DNA of 64,000 nt, from positions 700,497 through 764,496 of the forward strand of contig NZ_LMKN01000009.1 in assembly GCF_001421535.1 (NCBI RefSeq), written 5' to 3'. The DNA is from Sphingomonas sp. Leaf20. GTDB taxonomy: Bacteria; Pseudomonadota; Alphaproteobacteria; Sphingomonadales; Sphingomonadaceae. Positions 1 to 8,667 of the stretch are shown piece after piece; within the stretch, counting starts at the first letter, position 1; the number at the start of each line of letters is the position of its first letter. Both the position numbers and the translations under genes were made by a program. Under the pieces are notes generated by a model. It did not search any database and was not told the origin of the DNA. It saw only the letters and a program-made list of their open reading frames with translations.

Positions 1-63
1 GAGCCGATCCACGCGTTCGGCGAGCAGCAGCTGATCCTCGACACTTGGCTCGACCGCCGGTGA
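1..63 (+). CDS. 3' end of an upstream gene (partial)
   Basis: The first 20 codons of the window are open in frame 1 and end in TGA at 61-63; the last residues read DTWLDRR. The stop overlaps the GTG start of the next gene in a GTGA arrangement. The same spacing recurs through the following genes, so this is probably the last part of another member of the same operon. Too little is present to name a function. Confidence 0.6.
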   Translation, partial: EPIHAFGEQQLILDTWLDRR

Positions 64-953
64 GTTTTGGCGCAGCGTATCTGCCGCTGTTGCGCGAGCT
101 CGGCGACCTGAAGCGGATTCGCTCGGCGGAGCGCGACGGGTCCATCGCAGAGCGGTTGTTCGCACGCGGCTGGGCGGCGCTGGCGGCGGGCGAGGCACCA
201 GCGGCGGTGATGCGCCGCACCGTTGCCGCCGCGCTCGCCGCGGCCCGGCTGAGCGATCTCGACCGCGCTACGCTGGCCGAGCTTGGACTGTCGGACGCGG
301 AAGCGCGCGCCGTGCTCGAACGCGCGTTCGACGAGGTGGCGGTGCTGCTCGACCCGGCGCTAGCCGCCGAGCTGCGCGATGCGCTCCCGGAGGGTTCACC
401 GGCGTCCGGGCCGGTGCCGCGGTTCGTGCCGCAGCTCGCGACGCAGCCGCGCGCCGGCGTCACCTGTCCCGGTCGGCCGCGCCTGTTGCTCCAGCCCGCC
501 GAAAACCACGCCGAGCATTGCCTGATCGTCGCGGTGTACGGCGTGCTCGCAGCGCCCGGCTATGGCGCGGATCCGGCGGAGGTGTTCCTCGCGTCGATGG
601 CACATCATTTCCACAATGCCGCGATGCCCGATGCGGGGTTTACCGGTGAGGTGCTGCTCGGCGACCTGCTCGACCGCGTGATCGATGCCGCGCGCGAACA
701 GGCGATGGCGATGCTCGATCCGACGGTCGCGGCGCAGGTCCGCGCGGCGATCGCGCCGATCGCCGGCGATGCCACCCCGGCGGCGCGCGCGTTCCATGCC
801 GCCGACGTGCTCGACCGGGTGCTGGAGATCGAACAGCATCTCCGCGCCGCGTCGGCAACGATGGACAGCGTCCTCCACACCTATGAGCTCGTCCATGCCG
901 GACCGGTCAAGACGTTCCACGACCGCGTGCTGAGCGACGTCGGCCTGTTGTGA
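60..953 (+). CDS. HD-domain-like protein of unknown function
   Basis: A 297-residue, Ala/Leu-rich, mostly helical protein. The GTG at 60 overlaps the previous stop (GTGA), which fits better than the TTG at 45. An NHAEHC segment near residue 150, an AHHFHNA segment near residue 183 and a later FHAADVLDRV segment are spaced like the His, His-Asp and Asp metal-ligand motifs of HD phosphohydrolases. The second motif is HHFH rather than a clean HD, so catalysis is unproven. It has no signal peptide or membrane segment. Its stop overlaps the methyltransferase start. In this operon it could process a phosphorylated or nucleotide intermediate, but that is inference. Confidence 0.55.
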   Translation: MSFGAAYLPLLRELGDLKRIRSAERDGSIAERLFARGWAALAAGEAPAAVMRRTVAAALAAARLSDLDRATLAELGLSDAEARAVLERAFDEVAVLLDPALAAELRDALPEGSPASGPVPRFVPQLATQPRAGVTCPGRPRLLLQPAENHAEHCLIVAVYGVLAAPGYGADPAEVFLASMAHHFHNAAMPDAGFTGEVLLGDLLDRVIDAAREQAMAMLDPTVAAQVRAAIAPIAGDATPAARAFHAADVLDRVLEIEQHLRAASATMDSVLHTYELVHAGPVKTFHDRVLSDVGLL

Positions 954-2044
954 CCTATTGCTCGCCGCTTTCCGGACGGCCGCTGGTCGCGGATACGCCG
1001 CATTCGCTCGCCGCCCCGGGCGAGCGCTGGCCGGTGGTCGACGGGATCCCGTATCTGCGGACCGACAGCGAGGGTCTGGTAGCGGTGGCGCTCGACCATC
1101 TCGACGCGGGCTGCCCGGACGATGCGCTCGTCGCGCTGCTGACCGACCAGGATGCGTGGTGGACCGGCCCCGCAACCGATCTCGGCGAGCTGAAGCAGCT
1201 GGTGCGCGAGCGCGACACACTGTCGCTGCGCGCGGCGATGGCGTTGCTCCGGATGGGACCGGTGGCGGACTATTTCGCGCATCGCTGGAGCGATCCGACT
1301 TATCTCGCCGGCCTCGCGCTGGTCGAGGCGCACTGGCGGCAGCCCGATACCGCGTTCGAGCTCGCCTGCGGGATCGGTCATTATCTCCGCGAGCTTACCG
1401 TGCGCGGCGTCGCGTGTGTCGGCGCGGACGTGGTCTTTTCGAAATGCTGGCTCGCCAAGCACTGGGTGGCGCCCGCCGCGGACTATGTCGTGTTCGACGC
1501 CGCGGCGCAGTGGCCGGTCGCGGCGCAAAGCTTCGACCTGGTCGCATGTCACGACGCCTTTTACTTCCTGCCCGATCAGCCCCGCGTCGCTGCGCTGTTG
1601 CGGGAGGCCGTCGCGCCCGGCGGCGTGCTCGCCGTCAGCCACATCCACAACGCCGCCGTTGCGGGCGGGGCGCTGGGCCCCGCCCGCGCCGGCGCCGAAT
1701 GGGCGACTCTGTTCCCCGATGCGGCTGTCTATGACGAACGCGAGTTGCGGCGCGCGTTGCTAGAGGGTGATGCGCCCGTGCAGACCCGGTGGTCCGACGA
1801 TCCCACGATCGAGGCCTGGTCGATCGTCGAACCGGACGGCGATGCGCCATGGCCGCTTACCGGCGGGCTGGCGATGCCGGTTGCCGAGGCGGTGCTGGTT
1901 CCCAATCCGTTGCTCGGTGATACCGGTCCGCGCTGGCCCTCCGACCGCTACCGCGCGGAATATGGCACGGCGGCCACATGGCTGTCGGATACCGGTGATG
2001 CGGCGCGGCACCGTCGCGTCCTCGACCTGCCGGCGCGGTGGTGA
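950..2044 (+). CDS. Class I SAM-dependent methyltransferase, N-terminal Trm112-like segment
   Basis: 364 residues, starting at the GTG overlapping the previous stop. The first 40 residues (YCSPLSG then WPVVDGIPYLR) resemble the Trm112-like segment found before some small-molecule methyltransferases. Most of the zinc-ribbon cysteines are absent, so it is degenerate. The Rossmann SAM site follows: FELACGIGH at about 136-144, an acidic GAD at about 158-160, and SFDLVACHDAFYFLP near 200 as motif IV. A post-motif APGGVLAVSH strand is present. The family methylates O, N, S or C atoms; the substrate cannot be read from sequence. Position between an HD-like gene and a sugar-type oxidoreductase points to tailoring of a metabolite. 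Confidence 0.8.
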   Translation: MTYCSPLSGRPLVADTPHSLAAPGERWPVVDGIPYLRTDSEGLVAVALDHLDAGCPDDALVALLTDQDAWWTGPATDLGELKQLVRERDTLSLRAAMALLRMGPVADYFAHRWSDPTYLAGLALVEAHWRQPDTAFELACGIGHYLRELTVRGVACVGADVVFSKCWLAKHWVAPAADYVVFDAAAQWPVAAQSFDLVACHDAFYFLPDQPRVAALLREAVAPGGVLAVSHIHNAAVAGGALGPARAGAEWATLFPDAAVYDERELRRALLEGDAPVQTRWSDDPTIEAWSIVEPDGDAPWPLTGGLAMPVAEAVLVPNPLLGDTGPRWPSDRYRAEYGTAATWLSDTGDAARHRRVLDLPARW

Positions 2045-3042
2045 GCATGCGCTGGGGCATTGTCGGCTTCGGCTGGGTCGCGCGCGACTATATGGCGCCG
2101 GGGATCGCGGCATCGGGCGGAACCGTGGTCGCGATCGCCGACCCCTCGCCGATGGCGCAGGCCAGCGCGATGTCGGGCGGCATCCTCGCTTATGATACGG
2201 CCGAGGCGATGCTGGCCGATGCCAAGCTCGACTGCCTCTACGTCGCCACGCCCAACAACCTCCATGCCGACCCGGTCCGCGCAGCGGTCGCGGCGGGCGT
2301 TCCGGTGCTCTGCGAGAAGCCGATCGCCGCGACGCTGGACGATGCCGAAGCCATCGGCGCGTCCGTTGCAGGGCATCTCTACGGCACCGCGTTCGACCAG
2401 CGCCATCACCCCGCGCACCGCGCGATGGCGCAGGCGATCCGCGACGGGGCGATCGGCCGACCGATCGCGGTGCGCATCGTCTACGCTTGTTGGGTCGACC
2501 CAAGCTGGTCGCCGACCGATGGTGATGGCGGGTGCAACTGGCGCGCCGATCCGGCCGCAGCGGGCGGCGGCGCGGTCATCGACCTTGCGCTCCACGGCCT
2601 CGATCTTGCGGCGATGCTGGTCGACGAACCGCTCGCGCGTCTGCACATCGACCTGCAGCGGCGTATCCACGACTATCCGGTCGACGATGGCGGCATCCTG
2701 TCGGGGCGCACCGCAGGCGGCATCCTGGTCCAAAGCCATGTAGCCTATAACTGCCCCGAGGTGCTGCCGCGCCGCCGGCTCGAGATCCTTGGCGAGGACG
2801 GCTTGCTGGTCGCGACCGACACGATGGGCCAGACCGAGGGCGGCACCGTGATCCGGCGTTGCGCGCGCACCGGGGATGAGACCGCCCTGCCCTTCGACGC
2901 CGCATTATCCCCCTTTGCCGCGCAGGCCGCCGCGTTCACCGCCGCCGTCCGCGGCGACGCGCATGATTTCTCTATCGACCGGGACCTGTCGCTGATGCGC
3001 CTATTCGACGCCGCCTATAGCGAGGCGCGATCGTGCCTCTGA
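2041..3042 (+). CDS. Gfo/Idh/MocA-family NAD(P)-dependent oxidoreductase
   Basis: About 333 residues. The N-terminal Rossmann motif WGIVGFGWVA lies at about 4-13. VATPNNLH and the family signature CEKPIAATL (Glu-Lys-Pro near 93) follow. The C-terminal half has the dimerisation/substrate domain with VIDLALHGLDL, matching the conserved D-x3-H active-site pattern. These enzymes oxidise or reduce hydroxyl groups of sugars, inositols and related polyols with NAD(P). The GTG at 2041 overlaps the previous stop in the operon's usual way; the ATG at 2047 is an alternative. Next to a glycosyltransferase and an isomerase-like TIM barrel, a sugar or cyclitol substrate is the likeliest reading. Confidence 0.85.
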   Translation: MSMRWGIVGFGWVARDYMAPGIAASGGTVVAIADPSPMAQASAMSGGILAYDTAEAMLADAKLDCLYVATPNNLHADPVRAAVAAGVPVLCEKPIAATLDDAEAIGASVAGHLYGTAFDQRHHPAHRAMAQAIRDGAIGRPIAVRIVYACWVDPSWSPTDGDGGCNWRADPAAAGGGAVIDLALHGLDLAAMLVDEPLARLHIDLQRRIHDYPVDDGGILSGRTAGGILVQSHVAYNCPEVLPRRRLEILGEDGLLVATDTMGQTEGGTVIRRCARTGDETALPFDAALSPFAAQAAAFTAAVRGDAHDFSIDRDLSLMRLFDAAYSEARSCL

Positions 3043-3848
3043 GCTGGTATGCCTGCGCCCATTGCGGCTTCTGGCAGCGACACTTCGCGCCCGCCGACTG
3101 CCCGGTCTGCAACGATACGCGCAACGACCTGCCCGAGGACGGCTGGCGCTTCCTCCCCGAACAGGACGTCGCCGCAACCCATGACGGCAGCTGGCGACAG
3201 GTTGCCGACAATCTCTGGGCCTTCACCACGACGCCGCATCTCGGGCTCGGCGGCACGGGCTGGCTGATCGTGCGCGAGGGCGGCAATATCGCCTTCGAGG
3301 CCGCCCCCTATTACTCGACCGCGATGCTCGACCAGATCGCGCGGCTCGGCGGGATCCGTTATCTCGCCGCCAGTCACGCGCATGGCTATGGCGCGCTGTT
3401 CCAGCTCCAGCGCGACTGCGCGCCCGAGATGCTCGCGATCCACAAGGACGACCTCGGCATGACCAAGGCGTTCCGCGTCACGACGCCCTATGACGAAGTC
3501 CTGGAGATCGCGCCGGGCTATACGCTGCATCACGTCGGCGGCCATTACGAAGGTCAGGCCGCGCTCCACGATGCGGTCGGCAAGCGCCTGTTCTGCGGCG
3601 ACATGTTCAAGATCGAGCAGGACGAAGCGGGTGTCAGCCACGCGATCTCCAGTCACAAGGCGTTCCACAAGGACATCCCGCTGACGCATGGCGAGATCCG
3701 CCATTACCGCGCGGTGATCGCGCTGCTGGCGTTCGATGCCGTCCTGACTCCGTTCGAATATGCCCCCGAAGTCGGCCGCGATGTCGCCGTCGCCGTGCTC
3801 GACGAGGCGCTGGCCCGTGCGCCGGGCGTGAAGAGGATCCCGCTATGA
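3033..3848 (+). CDS. MBL-fold metallo-hydrolase-like protein with N-terminal zinc ribbon
   Basis: 271 residues, GTG start 10 bases inside the previous gene. The N-terminus is rubredoxin-like: Cys8-x2-Cys11 and Cys23-x2-Cys26. It is followed by a metallo-beta-lactamase fold (WAFTTTPHLGLGGTGWLIV, then SHAHGYG near 114-120, HHVGGH near 170, LFCGDMF near 190). The usual HxHxDH metal motif is reduced to HAHGYG, so the second metal site appears incomplete. A single-metal or redox role like the flavoprotein-associated members is possible. Ribbon-plus-MBL proteins often act with electron carriers or persulfide chemistry; here it directly precedes YcaO with a 4-base overlap, suggesting a linked step. 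Confidence 0.75.
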   Translation: MPLSWYACAHCGFWQRHFAPADCPVCNDTRNDLPEDGWRFLPEQDVAATHDGSWRQVADNLWAFTTTPHLGLGGTGWLIVREGGNIAFEAAPYYSTAMLDQIARLGGIRYLAASHAHGYGALFQLQRDCAPEMLAIHKDDLGMTKAFRVTTPYDEVLEIAPGYTLHHVGGHYEGQAALHDAVGKRLFCGDMFKIEQDEAGVSHAISSHKAFHKDIPLTHGEIRHYRAVIALLAFDAVLTPFEYAPEVGRDVAVAVLDEALARAPGVKRIPL

Positions 3849-5356
3849 CCCGCACTATCACCGGCCTGCCCGAACAGTTGGACGCGGCCTGCCATCTGTA
3901 TCTCGACGCGTTTCCCGCCGGCGACATCGTCGCGTTCCCGATCGACGGCATCGACCGTGTCGGCATCCCCGTCTGGGTGGTCGCGCTATTTCCCGAAACC
4001 GCCGATCTCGATGGCATCATGCCCTACGGCGTCGGCTATGGCGCAACCGACCAGGCCGCGATTCTGGGCGCGCTGGGCGAAATCGCTGAGATGGTCTGGC
4101 CGACGCTGACCTTGTCCGCGCGCGGCAAGACGCATGGCAGCTATGCCGACCTCGTTCGCGAACGCGGGATCGCCGATCCGCTGACGCTGTGCCTTCCCGC
4201 TGGGTCCCCGGTCGACCGCGAGACGCCGCTCGACTGGGTCGAGGCCCGGCGGTGGGCGGACGGCTCGAGCGTCCTCGTGCCGATCGACCTCGCCGCCTAT
4301 TCCGCCAAAGAACTGGCCCCCGGTTACGTGCCGTTCACGACGATCATCTCCAACGGGATGGGCGCGGGGCCGGACCTCGACTGGGCGATCGGCCACGGAC
4401 TGTGCGAAATCCTCCAGCGCGACGGCAACGGGTTGCTGTTCCGCGCGCTCGACCGCGGCGTCGCAATCGACCTGCCCGAATGTCTGCCCGCCGAGATCGG
4501 CGATCTGGTCAACCGGTTCGCCGCCGCCGACGTCCGCGTGATCCCCAAATTCGCGACCGACGAGTTCGGCCTCGCCAACGTCTATTGCGTCGGCGTCGAT
4601 GCACGTGAGCCCGCGGTGCCGATCATGGCGACCGCGTGCGGCGAGGCGGCGCATCCCGACGCGGTGCAGGCGCTGGCCAAGGCGATCGCCGAATACGCCG
4701 CCAGCCGCGTGCGCAAGGCGTTCGCGCACGGCCCGATGGCGCTCGCCAAGACGATCGCGCCGCGGGGCTATATCGACCGGTTCATGGCACAGGCCGGCGG
4801 TGCCGCGAAATCGAGCGACAGCCGCGCCTTCACGGAGATGCAGCGCTGGACCGACGTCGACGCCGCGACCTTGCGCGACTGGCTCGCCGGGACGATGCTC
4901 GCCGAGCGCAGCCGCCATGCCTTTGCCGACCTGCCCCGCGCCGACGTCCCCGATGCCCGCGCGCGCGGCCAATTGGCGCGAGAGGCGGTCGAGACCGCCG
5001 GGTTCGACATCCTCTACGTCGACATGTCCCCCGCCGATGCCAGCGTCGCGGTCGTCAAGGTGATCGTGCCGGGCATGGAGGTCGAGACGATGAGCTATTA
5101 CCGGATTGGCGAACGCAACGTCGCCAAACTCGTCGCGCTCGACAGCCCGCTGGTCAGCTTCGGTGGCGAGGCGAGCACGACTCGCCGGCCCGTCCGCCTG
5201 ACGGACGAAGCGATCGCACGGCTGGGCGGCCAGCCCTTCTTCGATACCGCGCTGGCGGACGAGATCGTCGGCCCGCTCTATCCGCTCTACCGCGAACCCG
5301 AAGCGCATCACGTCGCTTGGTCCGAACAGAGCCTCGAGACGGAGGCGGCACGATGA
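3845..5356 (+). CDS. YcaO-like protein (ATP-dependent amide backbone-activating family)
   Basis: 503 residues, ATG overlapping the preceding stop. The YcaO core is clear: SNGMGAGPDLDWAIGHGLCE (about 169-188) followed by QRD, matching the ATP/Mg loop and helix. CGEAAHPDAVQALAKAIAEY near 265-284 gives the second conserved Glu, with SRVR after it. A VVKVIVPGMEVE strand lies in the C-terminal part. YcaO enzymes phosphorylate amide oxygens to make azolines, thioamides, amidines or, in the 6-thioguanine pathway, a thiocarbonyl on a non-peptide. The usual C-terminal PxPxP of peptide cyclodehydratases is absent, and there is no TfuA, docking protein or precursor peptide in view. A non-ribosomal substrate is therefore quite possible. 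Confidence 0.88.
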   Translation: MTRTITGLPEQLDAACHLYLDAFPAGDIVAFPIDGIDRVGIPVWVVALFPETADLDGIMPYGVGYGATDQAAILGALGEIAEMVWPTLTLSARGKTHGSYADLVRERGIADPLTLCLPAGSPVDRETPLDWVEARRWADGSSVLVPIDLAAYSAKELAPGYVPFTTIISNGMGAGPDLDWAIGHGLCEILQRDGNGLLFRALDRGVAIDLPECLPAEIGDLVNRFAAADVRVIPKFATDEFGLANVYCVGVDAREPAVPIMATACGEAAHPDAVQALAKAIAEYAASRVRKAFAHGPMALAKTIAPRGYIDRFMAQAGGAAKSSDSRAFTEMQRWTDVDAATLRDWLAGTMLAERSRHAFADLPRADVPDARARGQLAREAVETAGFDILYVDMSPADASVAVVKVIVPGMEVETMSYYRIGERNVAKLVALDSPLVSFGGEASTTRRPVRLTDEAIARLGGQPFFDTALADEIVGPLYPLYREPEAHHVAWSEQSLETEAAR

Positions 5357-6183
5357 CGCTTCGTTTCGCCTACAACACCAACGGGGCGGCCAACCACCGC
5401 CTCGACGACGCGCTGCACCTGATCGCGGACGCGGGCTATGACGGCGTCGCGCTCACGCTGGATCATCACCACCTCGATCCCTTTGCCGACGATTGGGCGA
5501 GCGAGGCGGAGCGCGTCGGCGCGCTGCTCCGGTCGCTCGGCCTGGGATCGGTGATCGAGACCGGCGCGCGCTATCTGCTCGACCCGCGCGACAAGCATGA
5601 ACCGACGCTCGTCACGGCGGATCCCGCAGGGCGTGACCGGCGGGTCGCGTTCCTCGCCCGCGCGCTCGAGGTCGCCGCGATCCTGAATGCCGAGACCGTG
5701 TCGTTCTGGGCGGGTGTGCCGAAACCCGGCGTCGCCCGGCACGATGCGCTCGACTGGCTCGACTTGGGGCTCGGCAAGGTCGTCGAGCATGCGGCACGGA
5801 CCGGCATCCCGGTCAGCCTCGAGCCCGAACCCGGCATGCTGATCGAGACGGTGGAAGACTATGCGCGGCTCGCGCGCCGCCATCCGGACCTGCGTCTCGC
5901 GCTCGACACCGGCCATTGTCTCGTCACGCAGGACATCGCGCCAGATGCTGCCGTGCGCGCCTATGCCGACCGCCTCGGGACCGTCGCGGTCGAGGACATG
6001 CGCCGCGGCGATCACACGCATCTGCCGTTCGGGCAGGGCGACATGGACATTCCCGCCATCCTCGCCGCGCTGGAGTCGATCGGCTTCGACAAGCTGGTCT
6101 GCGTCGAGCTGTCGCGCGAGAGCCCGCGTGCGCATCAGGCGATTCCGGAGTCGATCGCCTATCTGCGCGCGGCGCTGTCCTGA
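5353..6183 (+). CDS. Sugar phosphate isomerase/epimerase-like TIM-barrel protein
   Basis: 276 residues, ATGA overlap with the YcaO stop. It has the xylose-isomerase-like AP-endonuclease-2 TIM barrel. FAYNTNG opens strand 1, GYDGVALTLDHHHLDP lies on strand 2, ISLEPEPGMLIE-type residues carry a metal-ligand Glu, LALDTGHCL supplies Asp/His, and VEDMRRGDHTHLPFGQGDMD and VELSRESPRAHQ close the metal site. These are the usual divalent-metal ligands of the family. Members isomerise or epimerise sugars and inosose-type cyclitols. With the Gfo/Idh/MocA neighbour it may form an oxidise/isomerise pair acting on a sugar or inositol unit, as is common for these two families. Confidence 0.83.
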   Translation: MTLRFAYNTNGAANHRLDDALHLIADAGYDGVALTLDHHHLDPFADDWASEAERVGALLRSLGLGSVIETGARYLLDPRDKHEPTLVTADPAGRDRRVAFLARALEVAAILNAETVSFWAGVPKPGVARHDALDWLDLGLGKVVEHAARTGIPVSLEPEPGMLIETVEDYARLARRHPDLRLALDTGHCLVTQDIAPDAAVRAYADRLGTVAVEDMRRGDHTHLPFGQGDMDIPAILAALESIGFDKLVCVELSRESPRAHQAIPESIAYLRAALS

Positions 6184-7391
6184 TGCGGATCTGCTTCGTC
6201 TCGCGCCGCTTTTTCCCTGCGATATCGGGGATGTCGATCTACGCGATCAACCTGCTGCGGCAGCTCGTTGCCGCGGGCCATGACGTGACGATGATCAGCC
6301 AATATTACGGCGACCCCGCACGCGCCCGCGTCTATGGCGGCGGCCCCCCGCCCCCGGTGCCGGGCGTGCGCGTCGTCGGCCTCGAAGCGCTCGGCGAACA
6401 GGACGGCGGCGACTTCGAACGCGATATCGATGCGATGGTCGAGGCGATTGCGCGCGAGCATTCGCTTCATCCGTTCGACCTGCTTCACGCGCAATATGGC
6501 TATCCGACCGGCTGGGCGACGATGATCGCCGCCCGGCGTCTCGGCCTGCCCTGCGTCGTGTCGATCCAGGGCGGCGACGGGCATTGGGTCGGCTCGTGCT
6601 GCGAGACGCACCGGCTCGCGATGGTGCGGGTGCTCGACCATGCCGGCGCGCTGCTGATCGGCGGCGCGAGTTTCGCCGGCGAAGTCCATGACCGGCTCGG
6701 CACCCCGCTCGACCGGTTCACGATCGTGCCGGGGGCAGTCGATACCGACCATTTCACGCCGGCGGTGATGACCGCGCCCGAAGGTCCGGTCCGGTTGCTC
6801 TATCACGGCCGCGTCGACCGCCGCAAAGGCGTGCTCGACTTCCTGCAGGCGCTACCGGCCGTGCGCGGGGACTGGCACGCGACCATCTCCGGCATCGGTC
6901 CCGACGTCGACCCCGCGCAGGCGCTTGCGACAGAGCTGCAGCTTACCGACCGTGTGACCTTCAGCGGCTATGCGGATTATGATGCGGTGCCGGAACTCTA
7001 CCGCGCGCATGACGTGTTCGTATCGCCGACCTACGCCGAGGGGTTCTCGAACACCATCCTTGAGGCGATGGCGTGCGGCCTTGCGGTCGTCTCGTGCCAC
7101 GCCGTGGGCGTGGTCGACTGCATCCGCGACGACGAGAACGGCATGCTGACCGATCCCGGCGACGTGCCGGCGCTCGCGGCCTCGCTGACGCGCATCATCA
7201 CCGATACCAGCCTGCGCACGCGTCTGGCGACCGCGGCGCTGGGAGAATGCCGCCGGGTCTATAGCTGGGACGCGGTCGGGCAGCAGATCGTCGGCATCTA
7301 CCGCGACCTGAGCGGCCATCCGCAAACCGGCTTCGATACGACCCTGTCGATGACCCCCTGCCGCTTCCGCAGCGAACCGCATCTGTTGTGA
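6183..7391 (+). CDS. GT4-family glycosyltransferase (GT-B fold)
   Basis: 402 residues, ATG in a TGATG overlap. The N-terminal domain starts MRICFVSRRFFPAISGMS, with the Gly-rich acceptor-side loop. The C-terminal nucleotide-sugar domain has LLYHGRVDRRKG (about 206-215), an SGIGPD loop, and the GT4 EX7E signature EGFSNTILE at 286-294, then AMACGLAVVSC. It transfers a sugar from a nucleotide donor with retention. It is followed seven bases later by a PIG-L deacetylase, the same pair of activities that opens bacillithiol and mycothiol synthesis (GT4, then deacetylation of the N-acetylglucosaminyl product). An N-acetylhexosamine donor is therefore a reasonable but unproven guess. Confidence 0.9.
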   Translation: MRICFVSRRFFPAISGMSIYAINLLRQLVAAGHDVTMISQYYGDPARARVYGGGPPPPVPGVRVVGLEALGEQDGGDFERDIDAMVEAIAREHSLHPFDLLHAQYGYPTGWATMIAARRLGLPCVVSIQGGDGHWVGSCCETHRLAMVRVLDHAGALLIGGASFAGEVHDRLGTPLDRFTIVPGAVDTDHFTPAVMTAPEGPVRLLYHGRVDRRKGVLDFLQALPAVRGDWHATISGIGPDVDPAQALATELQLTDRVTFSGYADYDAVPELYRAHDVFVSPTYAEGFSNTILEAMACGLAVVSCHAVGVVDCIRDDENGMLTDPGDVPALAASLTRIITDTSLRTRLATAALGECRRVYSWDAVGQQIVGIYRDLSGHPQTGFDTTLSMTPCRFRSEPHLL

Positions 7392-7398
7392 GCGATCG

Positions 7399-8094
7399 AT
7401 GAAACTGCTCGCGATATCGCCGCATCTGGACGACGCGGCCTTTTCCGCAGGCGGGCTGCTGGCGTCGCGAGTCGACCAGGGCTGGGACGTCACCGTTGCG
7501 ACGTGCTTCACCGGCAACGTCGCGCAGCCAACCGGGTTCGCGCTCGCCTGTCAGCTCGACAAGGGTCTCGGCGCAGAGATCGACTATATGGCGCTGCGCC
7601 GTGACGAGGATCTTGCTGCGTGCCGGGCACTCGGCGCGCGCGCGATCCATCTGCCGTTCCTCGAGGCGCCGCACCGCGGTTATGCCTCGGCCAAGATGCT
7701 GTTCGCCGAACGGCTGCCTGAGGACCGGATCGTCGACGCGGTTGCAACGGCGCTGGGCGAGCTGCTCGCGGCGGAACGGCCGGATCTCGTGCTGGGGCCG
7801 TTGTGCCTCGGCAACCATGTCGACCATCACGTCGTGCTGGACGCGATGCGGCGGTCCTGTGCCGATCATGCCGTAATGTTGTGGGAGGACTGGCCCTATG
7901 CCGATCGCGAAACCCGGGTCGCCGCCGTGCCGACGCTGATCGAACGTCTGACGCCGGAAACACGGACACGTCGCATCGCTGCGTGCGCGGCATACGCCTC
8001 GCAACTCGGCTTCCAGTTTGGTGGACTCGAGGCCATGTCCGAGCGGACCGAACGGATCATCGAGGAGCGCTTTTACACCTTGCACATCGCCTGA
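7399..8094 (+). CDS. PIG-L/LmbE-family N-deacetylase
   Basis: 231 residues, ATG seven bases after the glycosyltransferase stop. The zinc site is intact: PHLDDA at 8-13 (the HxDD motif) and GNHVDHHVV near 139-146 supplying the distal His. LASRVDQGWDVTVATCFTG follows as the second strand. The family removes acetyl groups from N-acetylglucosaminyl conjugates such as GlcNAc-PI, GlcNAc-inositol and GlcNAc-malate. It ends the operon; a convergent gene lies 130 bases downstream and nothing else is seen in that gap. Confidence 0.88.
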   Translation: MKLLAISPHLDDAAFSAGGLLASRVDQGWDVTVATCFTGNVAQPTGFALACQLDKGLGAEIDYMALRRDEDLAACRALGARAIHLPFLEAPHRGYASAKMLFAERLPEDRIVDAVATALGELLAAERPDLVLGPLCLGNHVDHHVVLDAMRRSCADHAVMLWEDWPYADRETRVAAVPTLIERLTPETRTRRIAACAAYASQLGFQFGGLEAMSERTERIIEERFYTLHIA

Positions 8095-8224
8095 TCCGTC
8101 AGCCACCCACGCCGCCGGCCGCGTAAATCCCACAGGCCGCTCCGCGACTTCGGCCGTACGTTCAACATTGAAGTTCAGCGGATGGGCGCCGACGTCGGCC
8201 TCGGTTCGCATCCGCCCCGGGTAG

Positions 8225-8545
8225 TCAATTACCTTCGGCGTCGACCATGAAGACGACGGGCTTGCCGCGCGACATCGGCTCCCAGCCGGCCGCCACAGCG
8301 GCGCGCACGCAGCGTGAGATCATCGCGTCGTCGAGCTGTAGCCGACCATGCGGCAACCCCTTCAAGAGCCGCTTGGGCGCCGGAAATTCCATCAACGCCT
8401 CGCGCTTGGCATCGCGCTGGAGAAGGGAAATCGTCATCCCCTTCCACCCCCCGTCGTCTGACGGATAGGGTTCGCGCTGGAGGTGCCAGTCATATGTTAC
8501 CCCGTCGACATCGACGGTACCGGCATTGCTTCGAGACTTTGACAT
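8225..8545 (-). CDS. Conserved small hypothetical protein
   Basis: 106 residues if translation starts at the ATG at 8545 (MSKSRSNAGTVDVDGVTYDW). The open frame extends further upstream, but that part has the composition of random reading. The protein has a VDGVTYDWHLQREP segment, a GMTISLLQRD strand, LMEFPAPKRLLKGLPHGR and a C-terminal AAVAAGWEPMSRGKPVVFMV. The overall pattern is a small alpha/beta protein without signal peptide or membrane segment. I do not recognise a characterised family. It lies convergent to the YcaO operon and downstream of the LysR gene. Confidence 0.6.
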   Translation of the reverse strand: MSKSRSNAGTVDVDGVTYDWHLQREPYPSDDGGWKGMTISLLQRDAKREALMEFPAPKRLLKGLPHGRLQLDDAMISRCVRAAVAAGWEPMSRGKPVVFMVDAEGN

Positions 8546-8667
8546 TTCTGGGCCCCTAGCATGCCAACGCTGCCAAGGCACCGGCTCTCGGTTTTCGACC
8601 TGCCTCGGCTCAGCCATCCATGCATCCATCCGGCTGAACGGACGGCGACAGGTGCGATTTCCCTGAC

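Noticed and set aside
1..8094. Short precursor-peptide gene for the YcaO operon
   Set aside because: The genes overlap or are separated by at most seven bases, and the 130 bases after the last gene hold no convincing small open frame with a ribosome site.
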